Part shown: one piece after another, positions 60,693 through 64,000 of the stretch | How the letters are laid out: each line of letters opens with the position of its first letter | Position numbering within the stretch: the first letter of the stretch is position 1 | NCBI RefSeq assembly: GCF_015752315.1 | Contig: NZ_JADOVJ010000001.1 | Coordinates: 3,278,501-3,342,500 of the forward strand | DNA length: 64,000 nucleotides | DNA from: Nocardioides luteus | GTDB lineage: Bacteria > Actinomycetota > Actinomycetes > Propionibacteriales > Nocardioidaceae | Direction of reading: 5' to 3' | The notes under the pieces: generated by a model | The model's input: only the letters and a program-made list of their open reading frames with translations | Databases searched by the model: none | What the model was told of the DNA's origin: nothing | Translations under genes and position numbers: made by a program

Positions 60693-60718
60693 GTACCCAC
60701 CTCGCGCGCCCGTAAACC
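60693..60718 (-). promoter_or_regulatory. SigB/SigF-type promoter
   Basis: On the minus strand, GGTTTA is followed after exactly 14 bases by GGGTAC. This matches the general-stress consensus (GTTT, 14-16 bases, GGGTA) of SigB/SigF in actinomycetes and bacilli. It lies in the gap between katE and the 80-residue gene, 45 bp from the latter's ATG. Cognate sigma factor is inferred. Confidence 0.72.
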
Positions 60719-60735
60719 CTCCGACCGGGAAACGA

Positions 60736-62745
60736 TCAGGAGAGAGCGAACCTCTCCCAGGAACGGTGCGCGCCCAGGAGGTCGGGAAGCTCCGCGGCGA
60801 CCATCGATCCGGACGCCTCCGCCTTGACGCCCGGCGCGGGCACGGCGATACCCGCCGTCGCGATGACCTCGACCCCGTCACCCCAGGCCAGGAGCGCCTT
60901 GCCGTGCCGGAAGATCTCCTCGACCAGCAGCATCACGTGCGGGTCCGAGGCGACCGAGGCCGCGCCGTCGGCGACCACGAGCGCGTCGAGCTCGACCGAG
61001 CGAGCGGTGGCGAACGTACGCTGCACGGTCAGGTCGTCGCCGAGCGGTGCCGCGGTCGGGGCGACCAGCAGCGGCATCATCCGCGACCCGAGGAGCGCCG
61101 TACGCAGCCCGTCGATCTCGTCGGCCGGGCTGTCCGGGCTGGCGACGATCCCGACGACCCGGCCGTCCGGCGGGTAGGAGCCACCGAGCATCGACAGGGC
61201 CGGGCTGGGCTCCGGGTCTGCGAGCTCACCCGTCGGCGAGGGCGCCGGTAGGCCGAGGGCGGTGGCGACACCGCCGCACAGGTCCGGGGCGATCTCGGCC
61301 AGGCACTGGAGCTGGCGCTCCCGGATCTCCGGCTCGTGGACCTTGCCCAGCTCGAAGGCGTACGCCGCGACGATGTGCTGCTTCTCCACCGGTGTCATCG
61401 ACAGCCAGAAGAGCCGCGCCTGGCTGAAGTGGTCGTCGAACGAGGCCGGCTGCGTGCGCTGCTTGACCGTCTCGGGCACCGTCACCGGGTTGTCCAGGAA
61501 GGCTCCCTGCGGGTCGCCGGCCAGGAACGGGCAGCCGCCGTCGAGCGAGTTCGGGTGGTAGGGCGCCACCCCACGGTGCACCTCGTGCTGGTGGAGCCCG
61601 TCGCGCAGCATGTCGTTGACCGGCGCGTGCGGGCGGTTGACCGGGATCTGGTTGAAGTTGGGCCCGCCGAGCCGGGTCAGCTGGGTGTCGACGTAGGAGA
61701 AGAGCCGGGCCTGCAGCAGCGCGTCGTCGGTGACGTCGATGCCCGGCACCAGGTTGCCGACGTGGAAGGCGACCTGCTCGGTCTCGGCGAAGAAGTTGTC
61801 CGGGTTGCGGTCCAGGACCAGCCGGCCGATCGTCTGGACCGGCGCGATCTCCTCGGGAACGAGCTTGGTCGGGTCGAGCAGGTCGATGCCCTCGTAGGTC
61901 TGCTCGGGGGTGTCCGGGAAGACCTGGACGCCCAGCTCCCACTCCGGGTAGGCACCGGCCTCGATCGCGTCGGCGAGGTCGCGGCGGTGGAAGTCCGGGT
62001 CGAAGCCGCCGAGCATCTGGGCCTCCTCCCAAAGCAGGCCGTGCACCCCGAGCTTCGGCTTCCAGTGGAACTTGGCCAGGCTCGTCCTCCCCGCCGCGTT
62101 GACCAGCCGGAAGGTGTGCACGCCGAAGCCCTCCATCATCCGGTAGGAGCGGGAGATGCCGCGGTCGGACATGTTCCACAGCGTGTGGTGCTGGGCCTCG
62201 GTGTGCAGGGAGACGAAGTCCCAGAAGGTGTCGTGCGCGGACTGCGCCTGCGGGATCTCGCGGTCGGGATGCGGCTTGCCGGCGTGGATCACGTCGGGGA
62301 ACTTGATGCCGTCCTGGATGAAGAAGACCGGGATGTTGTTGCCGACGAGGTCGAAGGTGCCCTCCTCGGTGTAGAACTTCGTCGCGAACCCGCGGGTGTC
62401 GCGCACCGTGTCCGCGCTGCCCCGCGAGCCCAGCACCGTGGAGAACCGCACGAAGACCGGCGTCTCCCGGCCCTCGGCGAGGAAGCCGGCGCTGGTGACG
62501 GTCTCGGCGGTTCCGTACGCCGTGAAGGTGCCGTGCGCCCCGGCACCGCGGGCGTGGACCACGCGTTCGGGGATCCGCTCGTGGTCGAAGTGGGTGATCT
62601 TCTCGCGAAGATGGTGGTCCTGGAGCAGGGTCGGGCCGCGTTCGCCCGCCTTGAGGGACTTGTCGGTCTCGCGGAGGCGCACACCGCCTGAGGTGGTCAG
62701 CCACTCGGTCTGGTCGGGGGTGCCAGGGCTCGGCGTGTCGGTCAT
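60736..62745 (-). CDS. katE: Large-subunit catalase KatE
   Basis: This 669-residue clade-2 catalase has distal His64 (RVVHARG), Asn137 (GNNIPV), and proximal Tyr351 in RLFSYVDTQ. It has the extra C-terminal flavodoxin/GATase-like domain (about 530-669) of large catalases. It removes H2O2 in the cytosol. An upstream GGGTAC at 62782-62787 (minus strand) suggests stress sigma control, but I find no good -35 at the right distance. The CYP152 enzyme nearby uses H2O2, so the two genes compete for, or balance, the same peroxide. Confidence 0.95.
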   Translation of the reverse strand: MTDTPSPGTPDQTEWLTTSGGVRLRETDKSLKAGERGPTLLQDHHLREKITHFDHERIPERVVHARGAGAHGTFTAYGTAETVTSAGFLAEGRETPVFVRFSTVLGSRGSADTVRDTRGFATKFYTEEGTFDLVGNNIPVFFIQDGIKFPDVIHAGKPHPDREIPQAQSAHDTFWDFVSLHTEAQHHTLWNMSDRGISRSYRMMEGFGVHTFRLVNAAGRTSLAKFHWKPKLGVHGLLWEEAQMLGGFDPDFHRRDLADAIEAGAYPEWELGVQVFPDTPEQTYEGIDLLDPTKLVPEEIAPVQTIGRLVLDRNPDNFFAETEQVAFHVGNLVPGIDVTDDALLQARLFSYVDTQLTRLGGPNFNQIPVNRPHAPVNDMLRDGLHQHEVHRGVAPYHPNSLDGGCPFLAGDPQGAFLDNPVTVPETVKQRTQPASFDDHFSQARLFWLSMTPVEKQHIVAAYAFELGKVHEPEIRERQLQCLAEIAPDLCGGVATALGLPAPSPTGELADPEPSPALSMLGGSYPPDGRVVGIVASPDSPADEIDGLRTALLGSRMMPLLVAPTAAPLGDDLTVQRTFATARSVELDALVVADGAASVASDPHVMLLVEEIFRHGKALLAWGDGVEVIATAGIAVPAPGVKAEASGSMVAAELPDLLGAHRSWERFALS

Positions 62746-62822
62746 GGCGGTCCTTCGGTCGGGGAACGGGCTTTACCTCCCGTACCCGCCCCCGCGCCCC
62801 GCGATGCCCGAACGCGCCCGTC

Positions 62823-63785
62823 TCAGCTGGCGCTGCTGCTGGCCACCCAGCGGAGCACGTCGTCCCACTCGTCGAGGAACCGGTCCAGGCCGTAGCGCCG
62901 TCTGGCATGCCGGCGCCCGATGAGGCCGGCCTCCTCGGCGACGTCGGGATCCTTCATCAGGTGACGTACGGCCGGGACGATCTCGTCGCGGCGGGTGGTG
63001 ACGAAGCCGGCCTCGTGCGGCACCGCGAGCGGGGTCTCGGTCGTGGCCAGGGCGACGACCGGCATGCCGAGGTGCATCGCCTCGATCAGGGAGAGCCCCA
63101 GCGAGGTCCAGCGGTTGAGGTGCACGTACACACGACGCCGCGCGAGGTGGTCGTGCAGATCCTGCTGCGAGTAGTTCTCGTACGTCCGCAGCCCCTGGTA
63201 GTCGGGCAGCCGCTCCACGCGCATGCCGAAGACGTCGGCGCCGACGCCCTCGGCCAGCGCCGGGATGAGGTCGGCGCCGACCGAGCGGCCGCGGCGTACC
63301 GGATCGTTGACGACCACCCCGGCGCGCTCGATGTCGCCGGTGTAGCGACGGCCCGGGTCGACGATGCCGTGCTCGATCACCGTGGTCGGGGTGCCGCTGC
63401 AGTCCCAGACGAGGTCGTTGAAGCCGGTGACGTGCACGATCGGGATGCCGCCGCCGGCCATCGGGTGACGGGTGTCGGGCACGGCACCGGCCGGGGTGTT
63501 GTGCTCCAGATAGATCGCCGGTACGTCGCGGCCAGGCCGCCGTCCGCCGAGCCACCGCTCGGCCAGGTCGACCTCGTGCGGGCGCTGCAGGACGACGACG
63601 TCGACCTCCTCCTGCGCGAGGGCGTCGCTGCTCACCTCGCGAGCCGACGACGGCCAGTCCCAGGTGCGGGCCCGGCCGAGGCCGTCGGGGCCGCGGTCGG
63701 GGGTGGTCGGCAGCAGGTAGTCGTGGCGGCCGTGCACGAACGCCGTCGTCCAGGAGCCGTGCACGTGCCAGATCAGGATTCTCAT
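62823..63785 (-). CDS. Glycosyltransferase family 1-type protein
   Basis: This 320-residue GT-B-type protein lacks a membrane segment. The C-terminal Rossmann half has LGLSLIEAMHLGMPVVALATTETPLAV, the E-x7-E-like motif binding nucleotide sugar. The N-terminal half includes LEHNTPAG and HVTGFND acceptor-side loops. It should transfer a sugar to an acceptor, perhaps a surface polysaccharide. It is divergent from the carbamoyltransferase gene, a pairing common in polysaccharide or heptose clusters. Start ATG at 63785 with AGGGG just upstream. Confidence 0.87.
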   Translation of the reverse strand: MRILIWHVHGSWTTAFVHGRHDYLLPTTPDRGPDGLGRARTWDWPSSAREVSSDALAQEEVDVVVLQRPHEVDLAERWLGGRRPGRDVPAIYLEHNTPAGAVPDTRHPMAGGGIPIVHVTGFNDLVWDCSGTPTTVIEHGIVDPGRRYTGDIERAGVVVNDPVRRGRSVGADLIPALAEGVGADVFGMRVERLPDYQGLRTYENYSQQDLHDHLARRRVYVHLNRWTSLGLSLIEAMHLGMPVVALATTETPLAVPHEAGFVTTRRDEIVPAVRHLMKDPDVAEEAGLIGRRHARRRYGLDRFLDEWDDVLRWVASSSAS

Positions 63786-63919
63786 TCCCCTTCAGTGCCC
63801 GGGAGCACCTTCGGTGATGCGGCGGTGCGAGACAAGTTCCGCGGTGAGGCGACTCAAAGCGCTTCGCCCCGGGTACGGGAAGCACTTCGCATCCCTATCC
63901 GGTCCGGAAGGCAGCACAG

Positions 63920-64000
63920 ATGAAGGTCCTTGGCGTCAACGCCCTCTTCCACGACCCCAGCGCAGCACTCGTCATCGACGGCAGGACGGTCGCGGCGGCC
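63920..64000 (+). CDS. Carbamoyltransferase, N-terminal part (NodU/CmcH family)
   Basis: A gene starts at the ATG at 63920 and runs off the window. Its first 27 residues read MKVLGVNALFHDPSAALVID, then GRTVAAA, which is the strongly conserved start of NodU/CmcH-type carbamoyltransferases (an ASKHA-like domain). GGAAG lies ten bases upstream. These enzymes carbamoylate a sugar or other hydroxyl using carbamoyl phosphate. It is divergent from the glycosyltransferase gene. Confidence 0.8.
   Translation, partial: MKVLGVNALFHDPSAALVIDGRTVAAA

Noticed and set aside
62782..62787. GGGTAC upstream of katE as a SigB -10.
   Set aside because: No GTTT-like -35 lies at 14-16 bases; the nearest GTTC is about 22 bases away. 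Stress control of katE is possible but not shown.

Overview
The window is high-GC chromosomal DNA from an actinomycete, most likely a Nocardioides-type member of the Nocardioidaceae. Three things point there. There is a SepH cell-division gene inside an actinobacterial housekeeping block (sepH, tdk, a PDE-like phosphatase, DUF5998, a GNAT/acyl-CoA-synthetase fusion, parC). There is an lprG/P55-type lipoprotein-transporter pair. Two copies of a long palindrome of the sort I recall from Nocardioides sit behind convergent genes. No phage, transposase, integrase, CRISPR array or rRNA is visible. One tRNA-Val(CAC) is present.

Layout. 1-9.8 kb: mixed genes (lipoprotein, FAD oxidoreductase, two TetR regulators, DUF309, YCII protein, cold-shock protein, PutP, UBP zinc finger, HATPase anti-sigma-like protein, CGNR protein). 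9.8-12.9 kb: a three-gene peroxidase module (unknown 202-aa protein, DyP peroxidase, catalase-like protein). 13.1-19.0 kb: an aromatic meta-cleavage operon (two-module extradiol dioxygenase, FAH hydrolase, acyl-CoA ligase, DoxX, MhpA-like hydroxylase). 19.1-23.9 kb: a divergently regulated catabolic operon (two alpha/beta hydrolases, FAD monooxygenase, amidohydrolase) with its TetR gene. 25.2-28.2 kb: tRNA-Val, a hydrolase, a SnoaL protein, LysR and DUF3159. 28.4-30.2 kb: a Tat-exported PHP-domain protein whose frame is broken by one amber codon.

30.7-45.2 kb is the housekeeping block, with PhoD, a PPOX-CGNR pair, an LLM oxidoreductase with its ArsR-like regulator, and an orphan VapB antitoxin. 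45.4-52.4 kb is a second ring-cleavage operon (FAD monooxygenase, extradiol dioxygenase, FAH, SDR, C-C hydrolase, cyclase) controlled by a divergent LysR gene. 52.6-57.4 kb holds transporters: MFS, an aromatic-acid-exporter-like protein, and the lprG-MFS pair. 57.4-62.7 kb is an oxidative and general stress section: MerR/DUF4188, a CYP152 peroxygenase carrying the OleT-type Phe/His/Arg set, a Cys-rich mini-protein, two small proteins behind a SigB/SigF-like promoter, and a large KatE catalase. The window ends with a glycosyltransferase and the first 27 codons of a carbamoyltransferase.

Most promising items for follow-up: the OleT-like CYP152; the amber codon and histidine-rich prefix of the PHP protein; the 202-aa partner of the DyP/catalase pair; the 21-bp tandem repeats and iron-box-like site between DUF3159 and the PHP gene; the paired palindromes with stem covariation; and a hairpin that hides the ribosome-binding site of the first lipoprotein. 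I saw no single large, wholly novel system.
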